A stretch of DNA of 40,609 nucleotides from Alicyclobacillus sendaiensis NBRC 100866 (GCF_001552675.1 NZ_BCRQ01000021.1:1-40609); one strand, 5' to 3'. Numbered from the stretch's first letter, positions 9,351 to 17,648 are shown. Program-made: numbers and translations. The notes: generated by a model not told the origin, from the letters alone.

Positions 9351-9380
9351 TTGCGGGATTCTCGGGGAATGTGCTAAGCT
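9351..9380 (+). promoter_or_regulatory. Sigma-A-type promoter of rpmB
   Basis: TTGCGG at 9351-9356, an 18-base spacer, and TAAGCT at 9375-9380 preceded by TGC, an extended -10. The match is moderate but the position, about 75 bases before the rpmB start, is right. Confidence 0.5.
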
Positions 9381-9454
9381 AGGCGAGGTTCGTCACGCTT
9401 TGGCCCATGCGTGAGGCTTCCTTTCCATACAATTCGAGGAATGGAGGTGCGCAA

Positions 9455-9646
9455 ATGGCTCGCCGTTGTGAAGTGTGTGGCCGGGGGCCGCAAGTCGGCA
9501 ACAAGATCAGCCACTCCCACATTCTGACGAAGCGGCGCTGGTATCCGAACCTGCAGACGGTGCGTGCCGAAGTGGACGGCTCGGTGAAGCGCATCCGCGT
9601 CTGCACCCGCTGCCTCAAGGCAGGCAAGGTGAAGCGCGCTATCTGA
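9455..9646 (+). CDS. rpmB: 50S ribosomal protein L28
   Basis: 63-residue large-subunit ribosomal protein. It begins [17 protein letters not shown] and keeps [15 protein letters not shown] and the C-terminal [11 protein letters not shown]. Two CxxC pairs, one at each end, mark it as the zinc-binding (C+) form of L28. Start ATG 9455 is preceded by GGAGGTG. It is the only plus-strand gene between recG and rqcH, with its own promoter and a strong terminator right after the stop, so it is probably monocistronic. Zinc-free L28 paralogues exist in some Bacillota under zinc control; none is visible here. Confidence 0.97.
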   Translation: MARRCEVCGRGPQVGNKISHSHILTKRRWYPNLQTVRAEVDGSVKRIRVCTRCLKAGKVKRAI

Positions 9647-9650
9647 AACA

Positions 9651-9681
9651 AGAAAAAAGCACCTCTCTGGTGCTTTTTTCT
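9651..9681. terminator. Bidirectional intrinsic terminator between rpmB and spoVM
   Basis: 13-bp perfect stem AGAAAAAAGCACC / GGTGCTTTTTTCT with loop TCTCT. The A run on one arm and the T run on the other give a U tract in both directions, so it should end rpmB transcripts (plus) and spoVM transcripts (minus). Confidence 0.92.
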
Positions 9682-9729
9682 TTGTGCCCTTGTATGGACG
9701 TTTCACGCGAGTGCTCTTCTGATGTCGCC

Positions 9730-9813
9730 TCACTCGTCCTTCGTAAACGTGCTCAGCACAGCCTTCACAATTCCGCCCAGAAAGCGCGGCAATTTGATGG
9801 TGTAGACCTTCAC
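9730..9813 (-). CDS. spoVM: Stage V sporulation protein M (27-residue amphipathic peptide)
   Basis: Tiny sporulation protein that recognises the curved forespore membrane and anchors the SpoIVA coat platform. The frame reads MKVYTIKLPRF then LGGIVKAVLSTFTKDE. Compared with the 26-residue B. subtilis peptide as I recall it, 19 positions are identical, including P9 and the FLGGIV helix. The start is GTG 9813, with GAGGGGGG eight bases upstream; the stop is TGA at 9730-9732. Gene order supports it: in Bacillus spoVM lies between rpe and rpmB, as here, although thiN is absent. A bidirectional terminator follows, and a candidate sigma-E promoter is upstream at 9915-9943. Confidence 0.93.
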   Translation of the reverse strand: MKVYTIKLPRFLGGIVKAVLSTFTKDE

Positions 9814-9914
9814 GACCTCTACCCCCCTCGAACAACCTGCGCCATTGTCGGAGCGGAGTCTGACCCGCCGCAAGTCCCGCTCTGCCTCGAGGGCATAGGC
9901 GTCTGTCGCTAGCT

Positions 9915-9943
9915 ATGTATATGCGCCTTCTGTCGAAATGTGC
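9915..9943 (-). promoter_or_regulatory. Candidate sigma-E-type (mother-cell) promoter of spoVM
   Basis: Minus strand: GCACATT at 9937-9943, six of seven matches to the sigma-E -35 KMATATT, then 13 bases, then CATATACAT at 9915-9923, a partial match to the -10 CATACAHT. It lies about 100 bases before the spoVM start and after the rpe stop. spoVM is sigma-E dependent in B. subtilis. Confidence 0.45.
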
Positions 9944-9966
9944 CAGGACGAGCTCACCGATTCACG

Positions 9967-10632
9967 TTACTCGCGAAGCGCCGCGCGCAGCGCCTCGATG
10001 GCGAGGGCGCGATTGGGTTCGCCAAACACGGCCGATCCGGCGACAAACACATCGGCGCCCGCGTCTCGGGCCTGACGGATGGTGCCTGGGTGAATGCCGC
10101 CGTCCACCTGCACGTGCACGTCGTGTCGGCCGGCGTCGTCCAACATCCGCCGAACTTCCGCGACCTTGGCCAGCGTGCTCGGCACGAGCGACTGTCCGCC
10201 AAAGCCCGGATTTACCGTCATGACGAGGACGAGATCGACGTCGGCGAGAAGGTACGACAACCCATCCGGAGACGTCCCCGGATTGAGCGCGAGGCCCGCT
10301 CGTCTGCCGCACTCGCGAATCATCTGCAGCGCGCGATGGACGTGCGGGGTCGCTTCATAGTGCACGGTCAGCATGTCGGCGCCCGCGTCCACAAAGGCTT
10401 GGATCCATCGCTCGGGCGACTCCACCATCAGGTGCACATCGAACGTCGCTTGGAAGTGTTGCCTCAGCGCCTTCACCACGGGAGGACCGATGGTGAGATT
10501 GGGTACAAAATGGCCGTCCATCACATCGATGTGAATCCAGTCGCAACCAGCCCGGATGACTTCGTCGACCTCTTCGCGCAGCCTGGCGAAGTCCGACGAC
10601 AGAATGGAAGGAGCAATGACCGGCGTTTTCAT
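9967..10632 (-). CDS. rpe: Ribulose-phosphate 3-epimerase
   Basis: Interconverts ribulose 5-phosphate and xylulose 5-phosphate in the pentose phosphate pathway. It is a 221-residue TIM barrel with IAPSILSSDFARL at the start, metal-binding HIDVMDGHFVPN, VHLMVE, MTVNPGFGGQ and the phosphate-binding VDGGI and VAGSAVFG near the end. ATG 10632 shares one base with the rsgA stop (TGATG), so the two are probably translationally coupled. It is the last gene of the long housekeeping run starting at yicC. No terminator hairpin is evident directly after it. Confidence 0.97.
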   Translation of the reverse strand: MKTPVIAPSILSSDFARLREEVDEVIRAGCDWIHIDVMDGHFVPNLTIGPPVVKALRQHFQATFDVHLMVESPERWIQAFVDAGADMLTVHYEATPHVHRALQMIRECGRRAGLALNPGTSPDGLSYLLADVDLVLVMTVNPGFGGQSLVPSTLAKVAEVRRMLDDAGRHDVHVQVDGGIHPGTIRQARDAGADVFVAGSAVFGEPNRALAIEALRAALRE

Positions 10633-11507
10633 CAGTACGCGTTCAACTCCTGTTCGCGCGCTTCCTCATACAGCTGCCTGTAGGAGGTGTAGCGAGTGGC
10701 GGGAAGGCGGCCATCCTCGACCGCCCGTTTCACCGCACAGTTGTCTTCATCCACATGGAGGCAATCCCGATAGGCACATTCCTGCGCGAAACGACGGAAC
10801 TCCGGAAAGTGGAGCCTCACCTCGCGCGACGCCACGGGCAGCTGAAGCTGGCTGAATCCGGGGGCGTCGGCCATCCAGGTGACGTCGTCCAGCCGCACCA
10901 GTTCCACGTGCCGCGTGGTCTGCCGACCTCGTCCAATCCTCTCGCTCACCTCGCCGGTTTTGAACGAAATGCCCGGCGCAAGCGCGTTGGCGAGCGTCGA
11001 CTTGCCCGCGCCGGACGGTCCGGCGAGAACCGTCACGCGCCCCTGCAGCCGCGCCCGAAGGAGGTTCACGCCTTCGCCCTGTTTCGCCGCCACGGCGATG
11101 GCCTCGTAGCCGAGGCGGCGATAGAGGTCGACCGTCGCCGCCGCGCGATCCGCCGGCACCAAATCGGCCTTGGTGAACGCAATCGTCGGTTCCACGCCCG
11201 ACACGCTGGCCTGAACCAGCGTCTTGTCCAGCATATAGAAATTGAGGTCTGGCGTCACAAAGGAACACGCCACAACGACGTGATCGACGTTCGCGATAGG
11301 CGGGCGGATCAATTCCGTGCGCCGAGGGAGCACCTCGCGGATGATGCCTTCCTGTGCCCCCACGGGCTCATAGCGGACAAAATCCCCCACCAGGACCGTG
11401 GTCCCCTTGACCTTGAACACGCCGCGCGCTCGGCAACGGCGGACCTCGCCATCGTCGTACACGTCAAAAAAGCCGCTGATGGCGCGAATGATACGCCCTT
11501 CTCTCAC
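10632..11507 (-). CDS. rsgA: Ribosome small-subunit-dependent GTPase A
   Basis: Circularly permuted GTPase that helps mature the 30S subunit and is stimulated by it. The order is an N-terminal OB fold (residues about 5-60), then G4 TKAD (112-115), G1 GPSGAGKST (163-171), G3 DAPGF, and a C-terminal zinc knuckle (C-x5-C-x-H-x5-C in ECAYRDCLHVDEDNC). The G4-G1-G3 order is the family hallmark. I start it at GTG 11507, giving 291 residues, since AGGAGG lies six bases upstream; a TTG at 11522 would fall inside the prkC stop region. The Shine-Dalgarno directly follows the prkC stop, and the prpC-prkC-rsgA order is conserved in Bacillus. Confidence 0.95.
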   Translation of the reverse strand: MREGRIIRAISGFFDVYDDGEVRRCRARGVFKVKGTTVLVGDFVRYEPVGAQEGIIREVLPRRTELIRPPIANVDHVVVACSFVTPDLNFYMLDKTLVQASVSGVEPTIAFTKADLVPADRAAATVDLYRRLGYEAIAVAAKQGEGVNLLRARLQGRVTVLAGPSGAGKSTLANALAPGISFKTGEVSERIGRGRQTTRHVELVRLDDVTWMADAPGFSQLQLPVASREVRLHFPEFRRFAQECAYRDCLHVDEDNCAVKRAVEDGRLPATRYTSYRQLYEEAREQELNAY

Positions 11508-11518
11508 CGCGCTCCTCC

Positions 11519-13471
11519 TCAAAGCCCTTTGTGCTTCCCTGGACCGGACGGCGCATGCCCAGGCGGCTGGGGCTTGGGCGAGGGCTGCGTGGTGGTCAGC
11601 GTCGCGTTGGCTGGGGCACCGCTGGCACCGTTCTCCGCCACCCCATTGTCGGCCCCGCTGCCGTTCGACGTCGACGACGCATTGCCGGTCTCATTTTGCG
11701 CCCCGCCGTTTGCCGAATTTCCGGTCGCGTTGCCCGTGCCACTCGACGGTGGGACGGAGGCGGGGTTCGGCACGACGTACAGGTTGATGGTCGATCCCAC
11801 CGGCACCTGATCCCCTTGAATGTAAGGATACGCGTAGGAGACCAGCGGATTCTGGTTGACGAGATCGCTCGGCGTCACCGTTCCCAGGGTCAGCCCAGCC
11901 GCCTGAATCGCCGCCTCCGCCTGTTGAAGCGTGAGGCCCACGAGCTTGGGCACCGTCACGTATTGCTGCTGGCTCACGGTGAGCGTGATCTTGGAGGTGA
12001 TGGGGACCTGGACCCCTGGCGCCGGATCGCTCGAGATCACGTCACCGGACGGAACCGACGTGCTCGTCTCCGTCTGTACGACGATGTTGTTGGCCGAGAA
12101 GCCCGCGCTCACGAGCGCCTGTTTCGCCTGATCAACGGGCTCGTTGGTCACATCGGGAACCGCGACCTTCGGCGCGCCCTGGCTCACGTACAGCGTAATG
12201 TCTCGTGTCTTTTTGACCTGCGTGTTGCCCGCAGGCGATTGTTGATACACGATACCGGACGCGGCCTTGAGATTCGGCTCAAACTTCTCTTGAATCTGCT
12301 GCCTGGAGAAGCCTGCCGCTTCCAGCGTGGCCACGGCCGAGGCGACGGGCTTGCCGACGACGGAAGGCAACTCGACGTTTGGCACGGTGAGGAGCCTCGT
12401 CACAATCACGATGGCGGCATAGCCTCCGAGGCCGAGCGCCGCCAAGGACAACACCACAATGCCCGCAATCAGACTCGCCCGCTTCCACGGCGCCATCGGA
12501 GGTTTGGAAGCGCGCGCTTCGCCCGCGTCTTCACGGCCGCCCTGAGCTTCCGCCGATTTCAGGGCCTCGCTCAGGCGATCCCCCATCGCGGGCACCACGA
12601 TGGTGTTGTCGTCCATGCCGTTCGACGGGACGAACTTGGGGACGTTCGGGCGCGCAAGCGCGGTGTCGAGATCGGCCATCACCGCGGCCATGTTCGGGTA
12701 GCGGCCTTCCGGCTCCTTGACGAGGCAACGCAGAACGATGTTCTCCACGCTCTGCGGAATGTCCTTGTTCAGCTGGCGCGGCTCCACGAATGGGTCCCTC
12801 AGGTGCTTGAGCGCGACGCTCACGGGCGAGTCCCCCTCAAACGGGAGTTTGCCCGTCAACATCTCGTACATCACGACGCCGAGGGAATAGATGTCGCTTT
12901 TCGCGTCGGTCGGAGCCCCTCTCGCCTGCTCAGGCGAGAAATAGTGAACCGAGCCGAGCACCGTCGTCGCCTGCCGACGAGCGATGGTCTGACCGGTCGC
13001 GGCCCGGGCAATGCCAAAGTCGGCGACTTTCACCTGTCCGCTCTTCGTCAGGAGAATGTTGTGTGGCTTGATGTCGCGGTGAACGACGTTTAACTCGTGC
13101 GCGTGCTGCAAGGCCGAGCAGATCTGCTTGCTGATGCGGATCACGTCCTCGACCGGGAGCGGCGCGCGCTCGACGATCACGTCCTTCAGCGTGGGACCGT
13201 CCACGTACTCCATCACGATGTACTGCTGGCCGTCCTCGACGCCCACATCGTACACGTTGACGATGTTCGGATGGGACAGGCGCGCAGCAGCTTGCGCCTC
13301 CTGACGAAAGCGGCGAACGAACTCCTCATCCTCCGCGTACTGGCTGCGCAACATCTTCACAGCCACCATGCGATCGAGGAGCGTGTCGATGGCGCGGTAC
13401 ACTTCCGCCATGCCGCCTTCGCCGATTTTCTGTTCGAGACGGTAACGACCCCCGAGCACGCGCGCCGTCAT
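11519..13471 (-). CDS. prkC: PASTA-domain serine/threonine protein kinase
   Basis: Membrane kinase that senses peptidoglycan fragments through external PASTA domains; in Bacillus it promotes spore germination and adjusts growth. The 650-residue protein has a kinase domain at about 10-272: glycine loop GEGGMAEVY, K39 in VAVK, HRDIKPHN with catalytic D133, DFG with D151, and a Thr-rich activation loop around 159-170. A juxtamembrane linker follows, then one membrane span at about 333-357. Three PASTA repeats fill about 363-572. The last 75 or so residues are a low-complexity Asn/Gly/Ser/Ala tail ending in a Pro/Lys-rich segment, unlike the compact end of many homologues. ATG 13471 overlaps the prpC stop by ATGA, pairing the kinase with its phosphatase. 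Confidence 0.97.
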   Translation of the reverse strand: MTARVLGGRYRLEQKIGEGGMAEVYRAIDTLLDRMVAVKMLRSQYAEDEEFVRRFRQEAQAAARLSHPNIVNVYDVGVEDGQQYIVMEYVDGPTLKDVIVERAPLPVEDVIRISKQICSALQHAHELNVVHRDIKPHNILLTKSGQVKVADFGIARAATGQTIARRQATTVLGSVHYFSPEQARGAPTDAKSDIYSLGVVMYEMLTGKLPFEGDSPVSVALKHLRDPFVEPRQLNKDIPQSVENIVLRCLVKEPEGRYPNMAAVMADLDTALARPNVPKFVPSNGMDDNTIVVPAMGDRLSEALKSAEAQGGREDAGEARASKPPMAPWKRASLIAGIVVLSLAALGLGGYAAIVIVTRLLTVPNVELPSVVGKPVASAVATLEAAGFSRQQIQEKFEPNLKAASGIVYQQSPAGNTQVKKTRDITLYVSQGAPKVAVPDVTNEPVDQAKQALVSAGFSANNIVVQTETSTSVPSGDVISSDPAPGVQVPITSKITLTVSQQQYVTVPKLVGLTLQQAEAAIQAAGLTLGTVTPSDLVNQNPLVSYAYPYIQGDQVPVGSTINLYVVPNPASVPPSSGTGNATGNSANGGAQNETGNASSTSNGSGADNGVAENGASGAPANATLTTTQPSPKPQPPGHAPSGPGKHKGL

Positions 13472-14229
13472 CCGATGGTGTCCTCCTCTCGATGCACCGC
13501 GACGAGTGCGGTGACGTTGTCCGTCCCGCCCCGGTCGAGCGCAAGTTCAATCATCGCGTCCACGGCCGCGGACACGTCCTGCTGCGCCCGCGCACCGCGC
13601 GCCTGCTCCAGGAACCCCTGGAGTTCATCGTCCTCCACCAGATTCGAAAGCCCATCCGAACAGAGCAACAGGACATCGCCTTCTCCCCACGGCAGCTCCG
13701 TCAGATCCGGGAGGCTCACGGGCTCCGTGCCGAGCGATCTCGTCACGATGTTGCGCTGCGGATGATTCCTGGCTTCCGAGGCAGACAGGTGGCCTCGCCG
13801 CACCAACTCCGCCACGAGGCTGTGATCTTCCGTGACCTGGCGGAACTCGCCTCCGGTTAACGCGTACGCCCGGCTGTCTCCCACGTGAGCCACCACCATC
13901 CTGTCCGCGAGCGCGAGCGCGCACACGATGGTGGTTCCCATGCCTGCGTATTCGGGGACTGCCGAAGCTCGCCTGTAGATCTCTTCATTCGCGTACGCGA
14001 TGGCCGAAGAAACGACTTCCCTCGGGTCCGTCTCGGCCGAGAGATGGCGCGCGACGTACTCGCTCACCCGTTCCACGGCGATCCGGCTGGCTACATCCCC
14101 GGCCTGAGGTCCTCCCATGCCATCGGCTACCACGAAGAGGACCCCAACCGGCAAGTCGTCCACGACTGCATAGCCGTCCTGATTCATGGTGCGCACCAGC
14201 CCGATATGAGACTTCGCCGCGTAAATCAT
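13468..14229 (-). CDS. prpC: PP2C-type protein serine/threonine phosphatase
   Basis: Metal-dependent phosphatase that reverses PrkC phosphorylation. The 253-residue protein has the bacterial PPM pattern: RTMNQDG near residue 18, VADGMGG with metal-binding D36, GTTIVCALAL, VGDSRAY, LLCSDGLSN and GGTDNVTALV at the end. ATG 14229 follows GAGGTG at good spacing; a longer frame to 14331 would enter rlmN and adds residues unlike the family, so I reject it. It overlaps prkC by 4 bp and lies 49 bp downstream of rlmN. Confidence 0.96.
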   Translation of the reverse strand: MIYAAKSHIGLVRTMNQDGYAVVDDLPVGVLFVVADGMGGPQAGDVASRIAVERVSEYVARHLSAETDPREVVSSAIAYANEEIYRRASAVPEYAGMGTTIVCALALADRMVVAHVGDSRAYALTGGEFRQVTEDHSLVAELVRRGHLSASEARNHPQRNIVTRSLGTEPVSLPDLTELPWGEGDVLLLCSDGLSNLVEDDELQGFLEQARGARAQQDVSAAVDAMIELALDRGGTDNVTALVAVHREEDTIG

Positions 14230-14278
14230 CTCAACACCTCGACTCCCGAACCGAGCTTCATCGAGCGCATGGGCCGCC

Positions 14279-15325
14279 TCAGGCTTGCCGGTTCGCATAC
14301 TGAGCGCGAAGCTGTCCACACGCCGCCGCAATGTCGTGCCCCATCTCGCGGCGAATCGTGGCGTTCACGCCCGCGTCCAACAGCGCGCGCCAAAAGGCGA
14401 AGATCTGCTTCCTGTCCGTTCGGCGATAACCGCGCTCCGGCACATAGTTGACCGGAATCAGGTTCACGTGGCAGGGCAAGCCCTTGACGAGTTCCGCCAG
14501 TTCCTTGGCGCACTCGAGGCTATCGTTTTCGCCCGCCACCAGCGCGTATTCGAACGAGATCCGACGTCCGGTTTTTCGATAGTAATCATGACATGCCTCC
14601 ATCAACTTGGCAATCGGGTACGCCTTGTTGACGGGCATCATGCGCCCGCGAATCGCGTCGTTCGGCGCATGCAGCGACACGGCCAGCGTAATCTGGCGGC
14701 CTTCTTCGGCGAGGCGGCGGATGCCCGGGACGAGCCCGACCGTGGACACCGTGATGTGGCGTTGTCCGATGTTCAGACCGTGCTCGTTCGTGATGATGTC
14801 GATGAAGCGCATGACCTGATCGTAGTTGTCCATCGGCTCTCCGGAGCCCATCACCACCACCGAGGACACGCGCTGCCCCACCTCGTCCAACAGCGCCTGG
14901 CTGTGCATGACCTGCTCCACCATCTCCCCGGCGGTCATGTGGCGGATCATGCCCCCGAGCGTGGACGCGCAGAACGTGCACCCCATCTTGCACCCCACCT
15001 GCGACGACACGCACACGCTGTTGCCGTAACCGTGGCGCATCAGGACCGACTCGACCGTGACGCCGTCCGGCCAGGCGAGCAGAAACTTCGTCGTGGGATC
15101 CACCTTGGAGTCTTGGCGCACCACCTGCTCGGCGGATCGCAAGTACGCTATTTCGTTCAGGCGCTGACGGAGCCCCTTCGGCAAATTGGTCATTTCGTCA
15201 AACGACGTTGCGCGCTTTTGGTACATCCACTCGTACAGCTGAACGGCGCGAAACGGGCGCTCGCCGAGTTCACGGACCACCCAGTCGCGCAACTCCTCGA
15301 GCGTGAAATCGTACAGATGGACCAT
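14279..15325 (-). CDS. rlmN: Dual-specificity 23S rRNA A2503 / tRNA A37 C2-methyltransferase (radical SAM)
   Basis: Radical-SAM enzyme that methylates C2 of A2503 in 23S rRNA and A37 in some tRNAs, affecting peptidyl-transferase accuracy. It has 348 residues. The iron-sulfur cluster motif is C112-x3-C116-x2-C119 in GCKMGCTFC. C105, seven residues earlier, and C336 near the C-terminus correspond to the two conserved extra cysteines (C118 and C355 in E. coli) used in methyl transfer. Also visible are GSGEPMDNYD and the late EYALVAGENDS. ATG 15325 is preceded by GGGAGGTGA. An A8-methylating Cfr resistance enzyme is unlikely, as the housekeeping context and RlmN blocks fit throughout. Confidence 0.96.
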   Translation of the reverse strand: MVHLYDFTLEELRDWVVRELGERPFRAVQLYEWMYQKRATSFDEMTNLPKGLRQRLNEIAYLRSAEQVVRQDSKVDPTTKFLLAWPDGVTVESVLMRHGYGNSVCVSSQVGCKMGCTFCASTLGGMIRHMTAGEMVEQVMHSQALLDEVGQRVSSVVVMGSGEPMDNYDQVMRFIDIITNEHGLNIGQRHITVSTVGLVPGIRRLAEEGRQITLAVSLHAPNDAIRGRMMPVNKAYPIAKLMEACHDYYRKTGRRISFEYALVAGENDSLECAKELAELVKGLPCHVNLIPVNYVPERGYRRTDRKQIFAFWRALLDAGVNATIRREMGHDIAAACGQLRAQYANRQA

Positions 15326-15358
15326 CGTGTCACCTCCCTGGAGAACGCCTGTCTCATC

Positions 15359-16714
15359 TTATAGGCGGCGCAGGCGCGCCATAAAAAACCCGTCCGTCTC
15401 ATGCCAGTCCGGCCACAGCAAGAAACCGCCCGCGCGCTCGCCCACCTTCGCGCCTAACGCGGCCGGCAAGTCACTGGCCACGTCTTCCACCCGCACGCCG
15501 GCCGACGGATCGGAGGCCACGGCGCGCACGACGGATTCGTTCTCCTCCTTCAAGAGGGTGCACGTCGCATACACGATGACGCCGCCGGATCGGACGATGG
15601 CACACGCGTGGCGCAGCAAGTCCCGCTGAAGCTGCGCCAGCTGCAGGACATCCTCGGGACGCCGACGATACCGCAGATCCGGCCGACGGCGCATGACGCC
15701 AAGGCCCGTGCAGGGAGCGTCCACGAGCGCCGCGTCATACGGCCCCTCCGGCGTGACCTGCCGGCCGTCGCCGAGCCGCGGGTGGATGCTTTGCAGCCGA
15801 AGCCGCTCCGCCTGTTGGCGCACGACCCGGACCTTGGCCACGGTGACGTCGTAGGCGTCAATCTCGCCGCGATCGCCCATCAGCTCGGCGAGATGCGTCG
15901 TCTTGCCGCCCGGCGCGGCGCACAAATCCACCACGCGCATGCCGGGTTCCGGGCGAAGAAGCGGCGCGACCAGCATCGCGCCCTCGTCCTGAATGGTCAC
16001 GACGCCATCCCGGTACGCCTGGAGGCGCGTCACGTCGACCTGGCCCTGAACGCGCAGGCCCTCCTGCGCGAGCGCCGCAGGTGAGGCCTGGACGCCCTCC
16101 GCGGATAGGATGGCGATGGCCTCCTCGCGGGATGCGCGCAGGTGGTTCACGCGCAGTGACATGGCCGCCGGCTCATTCATGGAACGAAGCGCTTCGAGCG
16201 CGCGCTCCGCCCCGTGATCCGCGACGAGCCGCTCCACGATCCAGGTCGGCACGCTGTGCATCACCGACCACCGCTCGACGTCGCTCGCCCGCGCGAGATC
16301 CCGGTTCAGCACATCCTGCCACTCCCGCGCGCGCTCCGCGTACCTGCGAAGCACCGCATTCACCAAGGGCGCCGCCTGAGGGAGGTGCCGCTTGGCGAGT
16401 TCAACCGCGTCGTTCGCCGCGGCGTACGCCGGCACGCGGTGGAGCCAGCTCATTTGGTAGGCGCTCATGCGCAGAATCACGCGCACCTCGGGATCGAGTT
16501 TGGACAGGGGCCGGCGCAAAAGCGGCGACAGCAACCGGTCGAGCGTGATCTGGCGGCGCAGCGTCCCATAGGCGATCTCGGTGGCCAAAGCCCGGTCGCG
16601 CTCATCCACAACTGCGCCCGCGAGGGCCTCCTGGAGGGCGACGCTGAGATACGCCCCGTCTCGTTCCACACGGATGAGCGCCTGATACGCGCGCCGCCTC
16701 CCCTCAGCGATCAC
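15359..16714 (-). CDS. rsmB: 16S rRNA (cytosine(967)-C(5))-methyltransferase
   Basis: Methylates C967 of 16S rRNA. The 451-residue protein has an N-terminal NusB-like RNA-binding domain (about 1-140, with RAYQALIRVE and ATEIAYGTLRRQ), a linker, and a SAM-dependent domain with DLCAAPGGKTTHLAE. The two active cysteines are in DAPCTGLG and YATCTLLKEENE, the pattern of m5C RNA methyltransferases. GTG 16714 is the start and overlaps the fmt 3' end by 11 bp, so translation is probably coupled to fmt. rlmN follows after 33 bp. Confidence 0.96.
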   Translation of the reverse strand: MIAEGRRRAYQALIRVERDGAYLSVALQEALAGAVVDERDRALATEIAYGTLRRQITLDRLLSPLLRRPLSKLDPEVRVILRMSAYQMSWLHRVPAYAAANDAVELAKRHLPQAAPLVNAVLRRYAERAREWQDVLNRDLARASDVERWSVMHSVPTWIVERLVADHGAERALEALRSMNEPAAMSLRVNHLRASREEAIAILSAEGVQASPAALAQEGLRVQGQVDVTRLQAYRDGVVTIQDEGAMLVAPLLRPEPGMRVVDLCAAPGGKTTHLAELMGDRGEIDAYDVTVAKVRVVRQQAERLRLQSIHPRLGDGRQVTPEGPYDAALVDAPCTGLGVMRRRPDLRYRRRPEDVLQLAQLQRDLLRHACAIVRSGGVIVYATCTLLKEENESVVRAVASDPSAGVRVEDVASDLPAALGAKVGERAGGFLLWPDWHETDGFFMARLRRL

Positions 16715-17648
16715 CCGCTGCGCCTCCCTTCATGCGCACGCTCGGCTCCCGCAGGCCTCGCCAAAACGCGCCCGCTGGCATCGCCCGGCGGCCACTCGGC
16801 TTGACTTCCGCAATTTCATAGACGCCCGCGCCGCAACACACCAGGACCCCTTCGCCGCGCGGCCTCACCTCGCCGGGCTCGCCGAAAGGCTCCATGTCGA
16901 TGGGCCGCCCCGCGAGGACCTTCAGCTCCTCGCCCGTGGTGAGCGCGGTACTCGCCCCAGGTGCCGGCGCGAGCGCCCTCACCTGCCGGTCGATCTCGGC
17001 CGCGCTCCTCGCCCAGCCGATCCACTCGTCCTCGCGCGTCAGCTTCTCGGCGTACGTGACCCCCTCCTCCGGCTGTGGAGTGGGCGCAAGCTCGCCCGCG
17101 ACGTAGCGCGGCAGGTACCGCTCGCACATCTCGCCGCCGAGCCGGGCCAATTTGTCATGCAGCGATCCCGCCGTGTCCGTCGGCTCGATGATCACGCGCT
17201 CCTGCGCCAAAATGGGCCCCGCGTCGAGATCGCGCACCATTTCCATCAGCGTGATGCCGGTCTGCTCATCGCCGGCCCACAGGGCGCGCTGGATGGGTGC
17301 GGCGCCCCGCCAACGTGGGAGAAGTGACGCGTGCACGTTGACGGATCCGACGCGCGGAAGGTTCAAGACCGCCTCACTCAAGATCTTGCCGTACGCCGCC
17401 GTGACGATGATATCCGGCGCGAAACGACGAAGGTCGTCCATCACGTCGCGCAGCCGCTCGGGTTGCAACACCGGCAGGCCGAGGTCGAGCGCGCGCACCT
17501 TCACGGGCGGCGGCGCGAGCTTACGCGATCGCCCCCGAGGCCGATCCGGCTGCGTGACCACCAGCACCTCGTAGCCCAGGCGGCACAGCGCATCGAGGCT
17601 CGGTACCGCAAAATCCGGTGTCCCGCAGAACAGGGCGCGCACGGTCAT
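16704..17648 (-). CDS. fmt: Methionyl-tRNA formyltransferase
   Basis: Formylates initiator Met-tRNA using 10-formyltetrahydrofolate. The 314-residue protein starts with the Rossmann-like VRALFCGTPDFAVPSLDAL, and the active-site block VNVHASLLPRWRGAAPIQRA carries the expected Asn, His and SLLPRWRG loop; DLDAGPI follows. A C-terminal OB-like tRNA-binding domain covers roughly the last 100 residues. It overlaps the def stop by ATGA (17645-17648). The def-fmt pair makes a unit that adds and later removes the formyl group. Confidence 0.97.
   Translation of the reverse strand: MTVRALFCGTPDFAVPSLDALCRLGYEVLVVTQPDRPRGRSRKLAPPPVKVRALDLGLPVLQPERLRDVMDDLRRFAPDIIVTAAYGKILSEAVLNLPRVGSVNVHASLLPRWRGAAPIQRALWAGDEQTGITLMEMVRDLDAGPILAQERVIIEPTDTAGSLHDKLARLGGEMCERYLPRYVAGELAPTPQPEEGVTYAEKLTREDEWIGWARSAAEIDRQVRALAPAPGASTALTTGEELKVLAGRPIDMEPFGEPGEVRPRGEGVLVCCGAGVYEIAEVKPSGRRAMPAGAFWRGLREPSVRMKGGAAGDR

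Noticed and set aside
14230-14331. N-terminal extension of PrpC by 34 residues
   Set aside because: It would enter rlmN and does not resemble PP2C phosphatases, whereas ATG 14229 has a good ribosome-binding site and gives a family-like start.
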